NCBI RefSeq assembly: GCF_014490745.1
Contig: NZ_LZEU01000001.1
Span: 4,491,501-4,555,500 of the forward strand
Direction: 5' to 3'
Length of the DNA stretch: 64,000 nucleotides
DNA from: Pseudomonas alcaligenes
GTDB lineage: Bacteria > Pseudomonadota > Gammaproteobacteria > Pseudomonadales > Pseudomonadaceae
The notes under the pieces are model-generated. The model ran no database searches and was not told the DNA's origin. It saw only the letters and a program-made list of their open reading frames with translations. The position numbers were made by a program, and so were the translations under genes. Shown here in pieces: positions 27,008 through 34,779 of the stretch (the stretch's first letter is position 1; the number at the start of each line of letters is the position of its first letter).

Positions 27008-29068
27008 TCAATGGGGGTAATGAATCCAGTCCTGCCAGTCGATGCCGGTGACACCCACCGGCTGCAGGCGCACACGCCAGCGTTCGACCTGCTGTTGCAA
27101 CTGGCGCGGCGGTACACCGGCCCAGCTTTCCTCGGCGGGCAGCTGCGGCTCGACGCTCTGCGCCAGGCGGAAGTGCAGGGCCGGCCAGCGCTGGGCGATC
27201 TGCTCGGCCAGCTCGGCGCTACGCTCGGCATTGCGCGTGTAGATCATCAGGCTGACCTGCTGCACGCCGCGCTGCGGCAGGGCGCAGGGCACGCAGGTCT
27301 GCCCGGCGGCCGGCTCGGCGAACCAGCGATGGTGGCTGGACAGCTCCAGCGGCCAGGGATTGAGGCTGGCCACTGCGGCCAGGGTGTCGAGCCAGTCCTG
27401 CAGGCGGCTGTCCGGTACTGGCCAGCCCAGCTGCTCGACTTCCAGATCCAGGTGCAGGGCATCGAACGGCAGGCCTTGCAGCTGACCGAGCAGATCGAGC
27501 AGGCCCTGGCGTCCGGCCGGCTCGATCCAGGCCGGGTCACCGAGCAACAGGCCGACCTGCAGACCCTGACCGTGGGCCTCGTCGAGGCTGCTCTGCAGGC
27601 GCTGGCGCAGGGCCGGGATATCCGCCACCTGGGCGGCGGACAGGCCGATATAGATGCGCTGCATGCCGGCCCGGCGCAGGTCACGCAGCTCGGTGCGGCG
27701 ACTGGAGGCCTGCAGCAGGCGACGGCTGTCCCACACATAGGTGCCCTGGCTCCACTCGCCGGTGCTGGCGGCCGCCAGGCTCCAGCGCTCGCGGCTATCA
27801 CCGAGCAGGCCAGCCAACGCACCGTCGTCCTCGACGAACAGGCGCAGCGCCGCCTCGCGCAACCAGGCCGCGTGCCAGGCAGCAATCAGGCGCAGGCCGG
27901 CGCCGTACTGCTCCAGCTCGGCGGCCAACTCGCCCTGCACGCCACGCTCCAGCTCGGCGTCGCGGCGCAGGCCCTGTTCGTGGCGCGCCTGTTCGGCCGT
28001 ACTCAGCTCTTCGCGGGCACTCGCCAACTCGTCCATGGCCGTGCGCTGGGCACGCAAAGCCTGGCCGAGGCCGAGCAGCAGTTGCTCGCGCTCGGCCTCC
28101 AGGCGCGCCAGGGCGGCCTGATGGCGGGCCTCACCCTCGCGACCGCGGGCGCGGCCGTAGTTGAGCAGGTCGAAGGGCGCGCTCAGGTTGATGCTGGCCA
28201 CCAGGCCGTCACCGGGCTTGTCCGCACCGCTGCGATCTTCATAGCTCTGCGCCAGGCTGAAGCTGGAGTCCACCGCGGAATACCAGGGCGACTGGCGATT
28301 GCGCTCGGCCTGGCGCAGCTCGTCCTGGCGCTCGCGCAAGCGCGGGTGGCCGTCCAGTGCCTGCTGCCAGGCCGTGAGCGGGCGCACCTGCGGCGCCAGC
28401 GGCTCGGCCTCGGCCTGCTGCCGGGCGTCGATGGCCTGGCCAGCAATGCCGGCAAGCGCGCCACGGGTCTCTTCCACCAGTTCCGGGGCACGCTGGCAAC
28501 GGCGCTCCAGCACCTGCCACTGCCCCTGCTGCAGGCGCGCCTCGGAGGCCAGCAGCCAGCCTGCGCGCTGGCGCCGCTGCAGCTGCGCGCGGGCCTCGCG
28601 GGCGGCCGGCAGCAGGTCGCCGCACCAGCGCTGTTCCTGCTCGGCGCGCCACCAGTCGGCATAGGCGCTGCGCAGGGCCAGGCGCTGCTCGGCGCGGCGC
28701 AGCAGGTCGCGGGCCTGCTGGCGCTGCTGTTCCAGCTCGACCGCCTCGACCGCCTGCACCTGGCGGCGCAGGCTGCCGAGCAGCGGGTGGCGCACACCAA
28801 GGGCCAGGTCACGGCCGTAGTAGTCGTCGCGCACGTCCTCGGTGACCAGTTCGCGGTAGTGGCCGGTGCTGGCCGAGGAGTACCACTGCCAGCCGGACTC
28901 GGCCTCGCGCTGCTCGCGCTGGGCCTCCAGGGCGTCCTGCTCGGCACGCCCGGCGCGGGCCACGGCACCGTCGTCGAGACCGGCCAGCAGGCTCTGCAGC
29001 GGCAGCGGTTCGGCCCGTGCCAGGCCGGCGGCCAGCAGCAGGCCGATCAGGGAAAGGGTACGCAGCAT
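27008..29068 (-). CDS. TolC-like outer-membrane channel fused to a glycosidase-like domain
   Basis: A 686-residue exported protein with a signal peptide (residues 1-19, cut after LARA). Residues about 25-420 have the repeated long Ala/Glu/Arg/Leu helices of outer-membrane efflux proteins, with strand-like segments WQWYSSASTGHYRE (60-73) and WYSAVDSSFSLAQSYEDRS (262-280) that fit the two halves of a TolC barrel. Residues about 440-686 look like a TIM-barrel glycosidase: RIYIGLS, VGLLLGD, FDALHLDLEVEQLGWP (535-550, with acidic D541, E543, E545), and a C-terminal GIDWQDWIHYP. One protein would thus give both a channel and a sugar-active domain. The catalytic assignment is inference. Confidence 0.75.
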   Translation of the reverse strand: MLRTLSLIGLLLAAGLARAEPLPLQSLLAGLDDGAVARAGRAEQDALEAQREQREAESGWQWYSSASTGHYRELVTEDVRDDYYGRDLALGVRHPLLGSLRRQVQAVEAVELEQQRQQARDLLRRAEQRLALRSAYADWWRAEQEQRWCGDLLPAAREARAQLQRRQRAGWLLASEARLQQGQWQVLERRCQRAPELVEETRGALAGIAGQAIDARQQAEAEPLAPQVRPLTAWQQALDGHPRLRERQDELRQAERNRQSPWYSAVDSSFSLAQSYEDRSGADKPGDGLVASINLSAPFDLLNYGRARGREGEARHQAALARLEAEREQLLLGLGQALRAQRTAMDELASAREELSTAEQARHEQGLRRDAELERGVQGELAAELEQYGAGLRLIAAWHAAWLREAALRLFVEDDGALAGLLGDSRERWSLAAASTGEWSQGTYVWDSRRLLQASSRRTELRDLRRAGMQRIYIGLSAAQVADIPALRQRLQSSLDEAHGQGLQVGLLLGDPAWIEPAGRQGLLDLLGQLQGLPFDALHLDLEVEQLGWPVPDSRLQDWLDTLAAVASLNPWPLELSSHHRWFAEPAAGQTCVPCALPQRGVQQVSLMIYTRNAERSAELAEQIAQRWPALHFRLAQSVEPQLPAEESWAGVPPRQLQQQVERWRVRLQPVGVTGIDWQDWIHYPH

Positions 29069-30397
29069 CTAGAACCTCTTGGCCTTCTTCAGCACCCACC
29101 AGGGCGCCATGCTGCTCTCCTCGTGGCCGCGGCGCAGCGCCTCGTTGAGCATCGCCACGGCACTCCAGCAGCGCATCACCAGCATGAACAGGGGGAATAG
29201 GAACACGATAGGCAATAAGCGCAGATCCTGGCGCGGCCGCTCGGAAACCATGGCCAGCATGGCCAGGTACATCAGCAGGGTCGTGCCCAGGTACACCAGG
29301 TAGATCAGCCCGCTCAGCGCCAGGTAGTTGGCCAGCGGCAGGACGAACACGCCGGCCACCAGGTAGCCGAAGATGATGAAGGGCAGCACCAGCTGGAAGA
29401 AGAAGCCGCTGACCAGGGTCATCAGGAAATTCGGCCAGCCGAGCAGGCGCGGATTGAAGCTGTGGCGGTGCTTGCGGATGTACAGGAAGTACAGGTCGCC
29501 GTCCCAGCGCAGGCGCTGCATGAGGAACTGCTTGAAGGTGGTTGGCGCGTCGGTGTGGCCGATGGCACGCGGCTCGAAGGGGATGCGCAGGGGCTGGCGG
29601 CCGAAGTAGTTCTTGATCCGCAGGGTGATGTCGAGATCCTCGGCGGTGTGGGTGTCCCAGCCGCCGATCTTGTCGAGGAAACTGCGGCGGAAGGCGCCGA
29701 AGGCCCCGGATACGTTATTGACCAGGTTCCACTCGCTGAGGCCGATCTTAGCCATGTGGATCGACAGCAGGTACTCCAGGCCCTGCATGGCCGCGGTCAG
29801 CGAGGCTTTCCAGTTGCGCACCCGCAGGCTGCCGGCCACGGCCGGTACACTGGGATCGGCGAAGTGGCGAACGATGTTGACCACCATGTCGTTGTCGAAC
29901 GAGGTGTCGCCGTCCAGGGCCATGACGATCTCGCCGGTGCAGTGGGCCAGGCCGGAGTTCAGCGACGACACCCGGCCGCCGCGCTGCCACTTGGCAATCG
30001 GCCGTAGCAGGCGCCGCGGGTAGAGCACGCGGTCGACGCGGAAATCGCGCACCGCCTGCATGGTCGGCTTGTTCACCGCGGCACCGTCGACCACCGGGAT
30101 CATCTCGATGTCGCCCTCATAGGTCTGCTCGCACAGACTGCGCAGGGTGCTCTGCACATCCAGCCCTTCGCTGTAGCAGGTGATGATGCAGGACACCCGC
30201 GGCCGGTAGCCGTTGCCCGGCGGCAGCTCGAAAGGCTTGCGCACGAACCAGCGCAGCACGCCGAGCAGCACCAGCAGGTTGAGCGGCACTTCCAGCAGCA
30301 GGAAGGCCGGCAGCAGGGTGACCAGCAGGCGCACCAGGCCGTCGCTCTTGCCGAGCTCGGCGAACAGCTGCAGCCACTGCTGGACGACGGCTTCCAT
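29069..30397 (-). CDS. Processive family 2 glycosyltransferase, cellulose synthase/Alg8 type
   Basis: A 442-residue membrane glycosyltransferase. Two N-terminal helices (about 20-50) precede a cytoplasmic GT2 domain. It has D104 in PVVDGAAV, DGD at 162-164, AED at 252-254, and QRLRW at 294-298, the full D, DxD, TED-like and QxxRW set of processive synthases. Several C-terminal helices (about 320-415) would form the translocation pore. The start at 30397 lies four bases after the upstream stop. It is the only synthase in the locus; the sugar it uses cannot be read from sequence. Confidence 0.88.
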   Translation of the reverse strand: MEAVVQQWLQLFAELGKSDGLVRLLVTLLPAFLLLEVPLNLLVLLGVLRWFVRKPFELPPGNGYRPRVSCIITCYSEGLDVQSTLRSLCEQTYEGDIEMIPVVDGAAVNKPTMQAVRDFRVDRVLYPRRLLRPIAKWQRGGRVSSLNSGLAHCTGEIVMALDGDTSFDNDMVVNIVRHFADPSVPAVAGSLRVRNWKASLTAAMQGLEYLLSIHMAKIGLSEWNLVNNVSGAFGAFRRSFLDKIGGWDTHTAEDLDITLRIKNYFGRQPLRIPFEPRAIGHTDAPTTFKQFLMQRLRWDGDLYFLYIRKHRHSFNPRLLGWPNFLMTLVSGFFFQLVLPFIIFGYLVAGVFVLPLANYLALSGLIYLVYLGTTLLMYLAMLAMVSERPRQDLRLLPIVFLFPLFMLVMRCWSAVAMLNEALRRGHEESSMAPWWVLKKAKRF

Positions 30398-30401
30398 CGG
30401 C

Positions 30402-31796
30402 TCAGGCCAGCAGGCCGCCCAGGCGGGCGAGGAGCAGCGCGGCGTCTTCCTGCTCGACCAGTTCCTCGGGGGCGACGAAGCCGACCTGGCGCATCTCGAC
30501 ATGCGTGTCGGTATCGGCAGCCAGGCGTTCACTACCCTTGGCCAGACGCTTCTTCACCACCTCGAGGCCGGCCGCATCGGTGTGCGGCATCAGCAGCCAC
30601 AACACTTCCTCGCTCAATCGGCAGCAGCGGTCGGTCTCGCGCACCGCTTCCTGCAGGCGCTCGACCAGGCCGTCGATCAGTGCATGGCCACGCATCTCGC
30701 CGAGGTGTTCGAGAGTTTCCAGCAGGTTGACGAAACGTACCCCGAGCAGGGCGAAAGGCGGTGTCTTGTGTCGCCGCACCAGCTGCAGCTGCCACTCCAG
30801 CAGCTCGTGGAAGCTACGCTGCGACAGCAGGTTGAGGCGGCCGAACTGGTCGCTTTCGGCCGGGCTGGTGTTGAAGCCCTGGCGGCAGCGCAGGCGCCCG
30901 GCCTCGGCCAGGCGGAAGTGGCGTACCTCGCGCACGCGCAGCTTGTCCGGCGCATGGTGCTCGCCACAGTCGAGGCAGCGCGCCTCCACCGCGGCATCGA
31001 CGAAGAACGCCTGGCAGCTGCGGCAGCGATAGTTCTCCAGCGGCCGGTCGTAGTCGCTGCCGATGTGGCGCAGGCGGCTCAGGCAGTTGGGGCAGAGCAG
31101 CAGGCCGTCCTTGAGGAAGTGCTCCTGGGCGCCGACGTGCCCGCAAGTGAAGCAGTGCAGCGACGGCTGGCGGGAGATGTCCAGGGCCTGGCACTCGGGG
31201 CACACGTCGACATAGTTGAGCCGACCGGAACCGCAGTCGGTGCACAGGCGCAGGCGGTCGAGCAGCGCGCCCTCCTCCAGCCAGCCATGCTGCAGCATCA
31301 GCTGCAGCCAGGAGAAATCATTGATCGTCTCGCCGTCGCTGAGCACTTCCAGCAACGGGTAGCGGTAGTGCTGAGCCACGCTGGCATCGCGCACCGCGTG
31401 CACGTCGCCGCGCGAGCGCAGCCACAGCCAGGCCAGCACCCGTGCCTCGAAACGCTCCGGAGCCACGCCGCGGTTGAACAGGGTGAAACGCTCCTGCCAC
31501 AGGCGCCACAGCGGTGTGATGGCGCCGAGGTCGGCCGGCGGGCGGCCGTCGCCGAGGGCCTCGCACCAGCTGTCCTGATCCTGGCAGCAGTAGATCAGGG
31601 CGAAGCGATAGTGCCGTTCCAGACGCAGGCTGCGCAGCAGCTGGCCGGCAGAAATGCCAGGCAGGTCGATCAGCAGCACGTCGTAGGCGGGAGCTGCCAG
31701 CAGGCTGGCCAGGTCGGCAAAACGATCCGGCTCGAGGCCATGAAAACGCGAAAAGGCAGCGCCCAGGACGGCGACTCGGGGCGTGGTGGTCGGCAT
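30402..31796 (-). CDS. TackOD1-type zinc-ribbon protein with degenerate GGDEF domain, putative c-di-GMP receptor
   Basis: A 464-residue protein without signal or membrane segments. Residues 1-110 look receiver-like (VLLIDLPGIS, D44). Residues 185-277 hold six CxxC pairs (185/188, 199/202, 215/218, 235/238, 258/261, 274/277), enough for three zinc ribbons, as in the TackOD1 domain. Residues about 318-425 align with GGDEF, but the signature is SEEVL (395-399) and the metal Asp is lost. RETD (386-389) sits exactly five residues before it, the place of the RxxD inhibitory site. A PelD-like c-di-GMP sensor is therefore likely. A TTG at 31844 is an alternative start. First gene of the locus. Confidence 0.78.
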   Translation of the reverse strand: MPTTTPRVAVLGAAFSRFHGLEPDRFADLASLLAAPAYDVLLIDLPGISAGQLLRSLRLERHYRFALIYCCQDQDSWCEALGDGRPPADLGAITPLWRLWQERFTLFNRGVAPERFEARVLAWLWLRSRGDVHAVRDASVAQHYRYPLLEVLSDGETINDFSWLQLMLQHGWLEEGALLDRLRLCTDCGSGRLNYVDVCPECQALDISRQPSLHCFTCGHVGAQEHFLKDGLLLCPNCLSRLRHIGSDYDRPLENYRCRSCQAFFVDAAVEARCLDCGEHHAPDKLRVREVRHFRLAEAGRLRCRQGFNTSPAESDQFGRLNLLSQRSFHELLEWQLQLVRRHKTPPFALLGVRFVNLLETLEHLGEMRGHALIDGLVERLQEAVRETDRCCRLSEEVLWLLMPHTDAAGLEVVKKRLAKGSERLAADTDTHVEMRQVGFVAPEELVEQEDAALLLARLGGLLA

Positions 31797-31850
31797 GCGT
31801 GCAACTCGGAGATCGGCAGAGGCGGCTAAACCGCCGCCAGACAATGTCCA

Positions 31851-31879
31851 AATTTAGCATGGCGCCGGTTTAATGACGA
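31851..31879 (-). promoter_or_regulatory. Possible promoter of the four-gene locus with a FleQ-like box
   Basis: On the minus strand TCGTCA (31879-31874) and TAAATT (31856-31851) are 17 bp apart, a fair sigma-70 promoter about 55 bases before the ATG at 31796. Overlapping the -35, GTCATTAAACCGGC (31877-31864) matches the left half of the FleQ consensus GTCaNTAAAtTGAC. FleQ is the c-di-GMP-responsive regulator of exopolysaccharide genes in P. aeruginosa. The right half is poor, so this is only suggestive. A small hairpin GGCGG-CTAAA-CCGCC (31821-31835) lies between promoter and gene. Confidence 0.35.
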
Positions 31880-31934
31880 TTTTTCTGACGCCTTGTTCAG
31901 TTAGTGACGCAGTCGACACGAAACCGACACAGAT

Positions 31935-32600
31935 TCACTCCAGCACCACTGCCGCCATCGGTACGTGCAAACGCTGCAGCAGGGCCTGCACCGCGTCGCG
32001 CGCGCCCTCGGTGACATAGCCGCTCTCCAGCGCGAGGATCTGGTACACGCCGCGGCGCATCAGCTCCTCGCTGAGGTCGCCGGGGTTGCTGCGGATGGTG
32101 CAGAGAAAGCGCACCCAGGAGGTGAGGATGATCCAGCTGTTGAGCACCAGCGCCTCGATCTGCTGATCGTTCATGGCCAGGATGTCGGCAGCGGCGAAAC
32201 CGCGGTAGATATCGCCGGCGGCCTGCAGGCAGCGATGGGCGAAGGCCTGGTAGCGGGCGGCCAGTTCGGCGTCGCTTTCCAGCAGGTGTTCGAGGTCGCG
32301 GTGGAGGAAGCGGTAGTGCCACATGGCCGCCAGCAATGCCTCCAGGTAGAAGGTCTTGTCGTCCACCGTCAGCGCGCGGCCGGCGGGCGGGCGCAGGAAC
32401 ACGGCGACGCGGTCTTCGTACTGGGCGAACAACTCGGCGATGATCGCCTGCTTGTTGCGGAAGTGGTAATACAGGTTGCCCGGCGAAATGCCCAGGTGCG
32501 CGGCGATGTGGTTGGTGGTGACGCTGCGCTCGCCCTGGGCGTTGAACAGCTCCAGGCTGGCTTCAACGATACGGGCGCGGGTGTTGATCTTCGGGGCCAT
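31935..32600 (-). CDS. laoR: TetR-family repressor LaoR
   Basis: A 221-residue TetR-family regulator with an N-terminal helix-turn-helix (SVTTNHIAAHLGISPGNLYYHF, residues about 26-47). The C-terminal domain would bind ligand. It is divergent from laoC, and a near-perfect 20-bp palindrome covers the promoter between them. The gene order is that of the LaoABCR long-chain alcohol system of P. aeruginosa, where LaoR represses the operon. ATG at 32600 puts the domain in its usual position. Confidence 0.88.
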   Translation of the reverse strand: MAPKINTRARIVEASLELFNAQGERSVTTNHIAAHLGISPGNLYYHFRNKQAIIAELFAQYEDRVAVFLRPPAGRALTVDDKTFYLEALLAAMWHYRFLHRDLEHLLESDAELAARYQAFAHRCLQAAGDIYRGFAAADILAMNDQQIEALVLNSWIILTSWVRFLCTIRSNPGDLSEELMRRGVYQILALESGYVTEGARDAVQALLQRLHVPMAAVVLE

Positions 32601-32672
32601 GGTTCGGCTCGGCAAGGCAAAGTGGCAAAAGTACGGCAAAGCGCCGCGCCTGACGACCGTCGGCGCGCCGAT

Positions 32673-32702
32673 TTGACAGTTTAGAGCAATTACTCTAAAA
32701 AT
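32673..32702 (+). promoter_or_regulatory. laoC promoter overlapped by a palindromic operator
   Basis: TTGACA at 32673-32678 is a consensus -35. With 17-18 bp spacing, TAAAAA/AAAAAT at 32696-32702 is the -10. The palindrome TTTAGAG-CAATTA-CTCTAAA (32680-32699, one mismatched pair) fills the spacer and overlaps the -10. A repressor bound there would block RNA polymerase, so this is the natural LaoR operator. Confidence 0.75.
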
Positions 32703-32743
32703 CGCAGCTACCCAACCTCCATTGTCTCCAGGGAGACTCCGCC

Positions 32744-34174
32744 ATGGTCGCCGACATCGCCTACCTGCAGCAGGCTCAGCAGCAGATCAACCAACTGCAG
32801 CCCCTGCTGGCCAGCCAGCGCAACGCCTTTCGCAGCAACCCGATGCCCAGCGCCGAGCAGCGCCGCGCCTGGCTCAAGGCCCTGCGCGAGCTGATCCTGA
32901 GCGAGAAGCAGGCGCTGGTCGCCGCCGTCTCCAGCGACTTCAGCAACCGTGCCGAGAGCGAGACCCTGCTGGCCGAGATCATGCCCAGCCTGCACGGCAT
33001 CGACTACGCCAGCAAAAACCTGAAGAAGTGGATGAAGCCCTCGCGCCGCGCGGTCGGCGTGGCCTTCCAGCCGGCCTCGGCCAAGGTGATCTACCAGCCG
33101 CTGGGCGTGGTCGGCATCATCGTGCCGTGGAACTACCCGCTGTTCCTCGCCTTCGGCCCACTGCTCGGCGCCCTGGCCGCCGGCAACCGGGTGATGATCA
33201 AGATGAGCGAGTCGACCCCGGCCACTTCGCTGCTGGTCAAGCAGCTGCTGGCCAAGGTCTTCCCCGAGGATCTGGTGGCCGTGGTGCTGGGCGAGGCCGA
33301 CGTCGGCCAGGCCTTCTCCCAGTTGCCGTTCGACCACCTGCTGTTCACCGGTGCCACCAGCATCGGTCGCCATGTGATGCGCGCCGCCGCCGACAACCTG
33401 GTGCCGGTGACCCTGGAGCTGGGCGGCAAGTCGCCGGCCATCGTCAGCCACGACGTGCCGCTGGCCGACGCCGCCGAGCGCATCGCCTTCGGCAAGACCA
33501 TGAACGCCGGGCAGACCTGCGTGGCGCCGGACTATGTGCTGGTGCCGCAGGAGCGGGTGGAGGACTTCGTGGCCGCCTACCGCGCCGCGGTGCAGCGCTT
33601 CTTCCCGCAGCTGACCGACAACCCGGACTACACGGCGATCGTCAACGAGCGCCAGCTCAGCCGCCTCAAGGGCTATATCAGCGACGCCGAAAGCAAGGGC
33701 GCGCGCATCGTCCCGCTGTTCCCCCAGGATCAGGGCCGGCGCATGGCCCACAGCCTGGTGCTGGAGGTGAACGACGAGATGAAGCTGATGCAGGACGAGA
33801 TCTTCGGCCCGCTGCTGCCGATCGTGCCCTACCAGCGCATCGAAGAAGCCTTCAGCTACATCAATGACCGCCCGCGGCCGCTGGCCCTGTACTACTTCGG
33901 CTACGACAAGGGCGAGCAGCAGCGCGTACTGCACGAGACCCATTCCGGTGGTGTGTGCCTCAACGACACCCTGCTGCATGTGGCCCAGGACGATATGCCG
34001 TTCGGCGGCATCGGCCCTTCCGGCATGGGTCACTATCATGGTCATGAGGGCTTCCTGACCTTCAGCAAGGCCAAGGGCGTGTTCATCAAGCAGCGCTTCA
34101 ACGCTGCCAAGGTCATCTACCCGCCGTATGGCACCGGCCTGCAGAAGCTGATCCAGAAGCTGTTCATTCGCTAA
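32744..34174 (+). CDS. laoC: Aldehyde dehydrogenase LaoC (coniferyl aldehyde dehydrogenase type)
   Basis: NAD(P)-dependent enzyme that oxidises long-chain aldehydes to fatty acids. 476 residues. The catalytic pair is visible: the glutamate in TLELGGKSPA (near residue 225) and the cysteine in NAGQTCVAPDYVL (near 260). The nucleotide-site motif IIVPWNYPLF is near residue 128. AGGGAG lies before the ATG. First of laoCBA, 21 bp before laoB. Often annotated as calB from its similarity to coniferyl aldehyde dehydrogenase. Confidence 0.92.
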   Translation: MVADIAYLQQAQQQINQLQPLLASQRNAFRSNPMPSAEQRRAWLKALRELILSEKQALVAAVSSDFSNRAESETLLAEIMPSLHGIDYASKNLKKWMKPSRRAVGVAFQPASAKVIYQPLGVVGIIVPWNYPLFLAFGPLLGALAAGNRVMIKMSESTPATSLLVKQLLAKVFPEDLVAVVLGEADVGQAFSQLPFDHLLFTGATSIGRHVMRAAADNLVPVTLELGGKSPAIVSHDVPLADAAERIAFGKTMNAGQTCVAPDYVLVPQERVEDFVAAYRAAVQRFFPQLTDNPDYTAIVNERQLSRLKGYISDAESKGARIVPLFPQDQGRRMAHSLVLEVNDEMKLMQDEIFGPLLPIVPYQRIEEAFSYINDRPRPLALYYFGYDKGEQQRVLHETHSGGVCLNDTLLHVAQDDMPFGGIGPSGMGHYHGHEGFLTFSKAKGVFIKQRFNAAKVIYPPYGTGLQKLIQKLFIR

Positions 34175-34194
34175 GGCGCGAGGCCATAACCACA

Positions 34195-34746
34195 ATGAGC
34201 GATACCTCACTCACCGCGCCGCCGCTGTCGCGGCGCAACCTGCTCAAGGTCGGCCTGGTCGGCTCGGCCCTGCTCGCCACTGCTGGCGTCACCGCCAGCC
34301 TCAGCGGCTGCTCCAGCGCCACCACGGCCGCCGGCTTCCAGGTGCTGCGCGACAGCGACCTGCCCTTTCTGCGCGCATTGATCCCGGTAATGCTGGCCGG
34401 CGCGGTAGGCAGCGACGCCATGGCGACGGCCACCCACAGCACGCTCAAGGGCATCGACCACAATCTGCATCACCTGTCGCCGGAGCTGCTCAAGCTCACC
34501 CAGCAGCTGTTCGACGTGCTCGCCATGGCCGTCAGCCGCGGCCCGCTGACCGGCATCTGGGGCAGCTGGGACAACGCCGATGCTGCTGCCATCGGCAACT
34601 TCCTCAGCCGCTGGCAGAACAGCTCGCTGAGCCTGCTGCGCATGGGCCATGCCTCGCTGCTGCAGCTGGTGATGATGGGCTGGTATGCGCAACCCGAGTC
34701 CTGGGCCCACTGCGGCTACCCGGGGCCGCCCCAGTACGTCCTGTAA
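34195..34746 (+). CDS. laoB: Tat-exported accessory subunit LaoB
   Basis: A 183-residue protein with a twin-arginine signal (SRRNLLKVG at residues 12-20, then a hydrophobic stretch and a possible lipobox-like LSGCS). The rest is helical and resembles the small accessory subunits of membrane-bound GMC oxidoreductases, such as gluconate 2-dehydrogenase subunit 3. Encoded between laoC and laoA. The Tat signal implies that the complex works in or on the periplasmic side, carrying its partner LaoA, which has no signal of its own. Confidence 0.85.
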   Translation: MSDTSLTAPPLSRRNLLKVGLVGSALLATAGVTASLSGCSSATTAAGFQVLRDSDLPFLRALIPVMLAGAVGSDAMATATHSTLKGIDHNLHHLSPELLKLTQQLFDVLAMAVSRGPLTGIWGSWDNADAAAIGNFLSRWQNSSLSLLRMGHASLLQLVMMGWYAQPESWAHCGYPGPPQYVL

Positions 34747-34779
34747 GCCCGCGCACGCTCCCATAACAAGAGAATCGAC

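Noticed and set aside
26960..29200. A 746-codon plus-strand open frame over the TolC-like gene
   Set aside because: The sequence is low-complexity Gln/Leu/Ala/Gly without domains. The minus strand has a signal peptide and recognisable channel and barrel features.
31871..31909. Three TGACG direct repeats as an operator for laoR or the exopolysaccharide-like locus
   Set aside because: Spacings of 12 and 19 bp are irregular, and the motif is short enough to occur by chance. Noted only within the FleQ finding.
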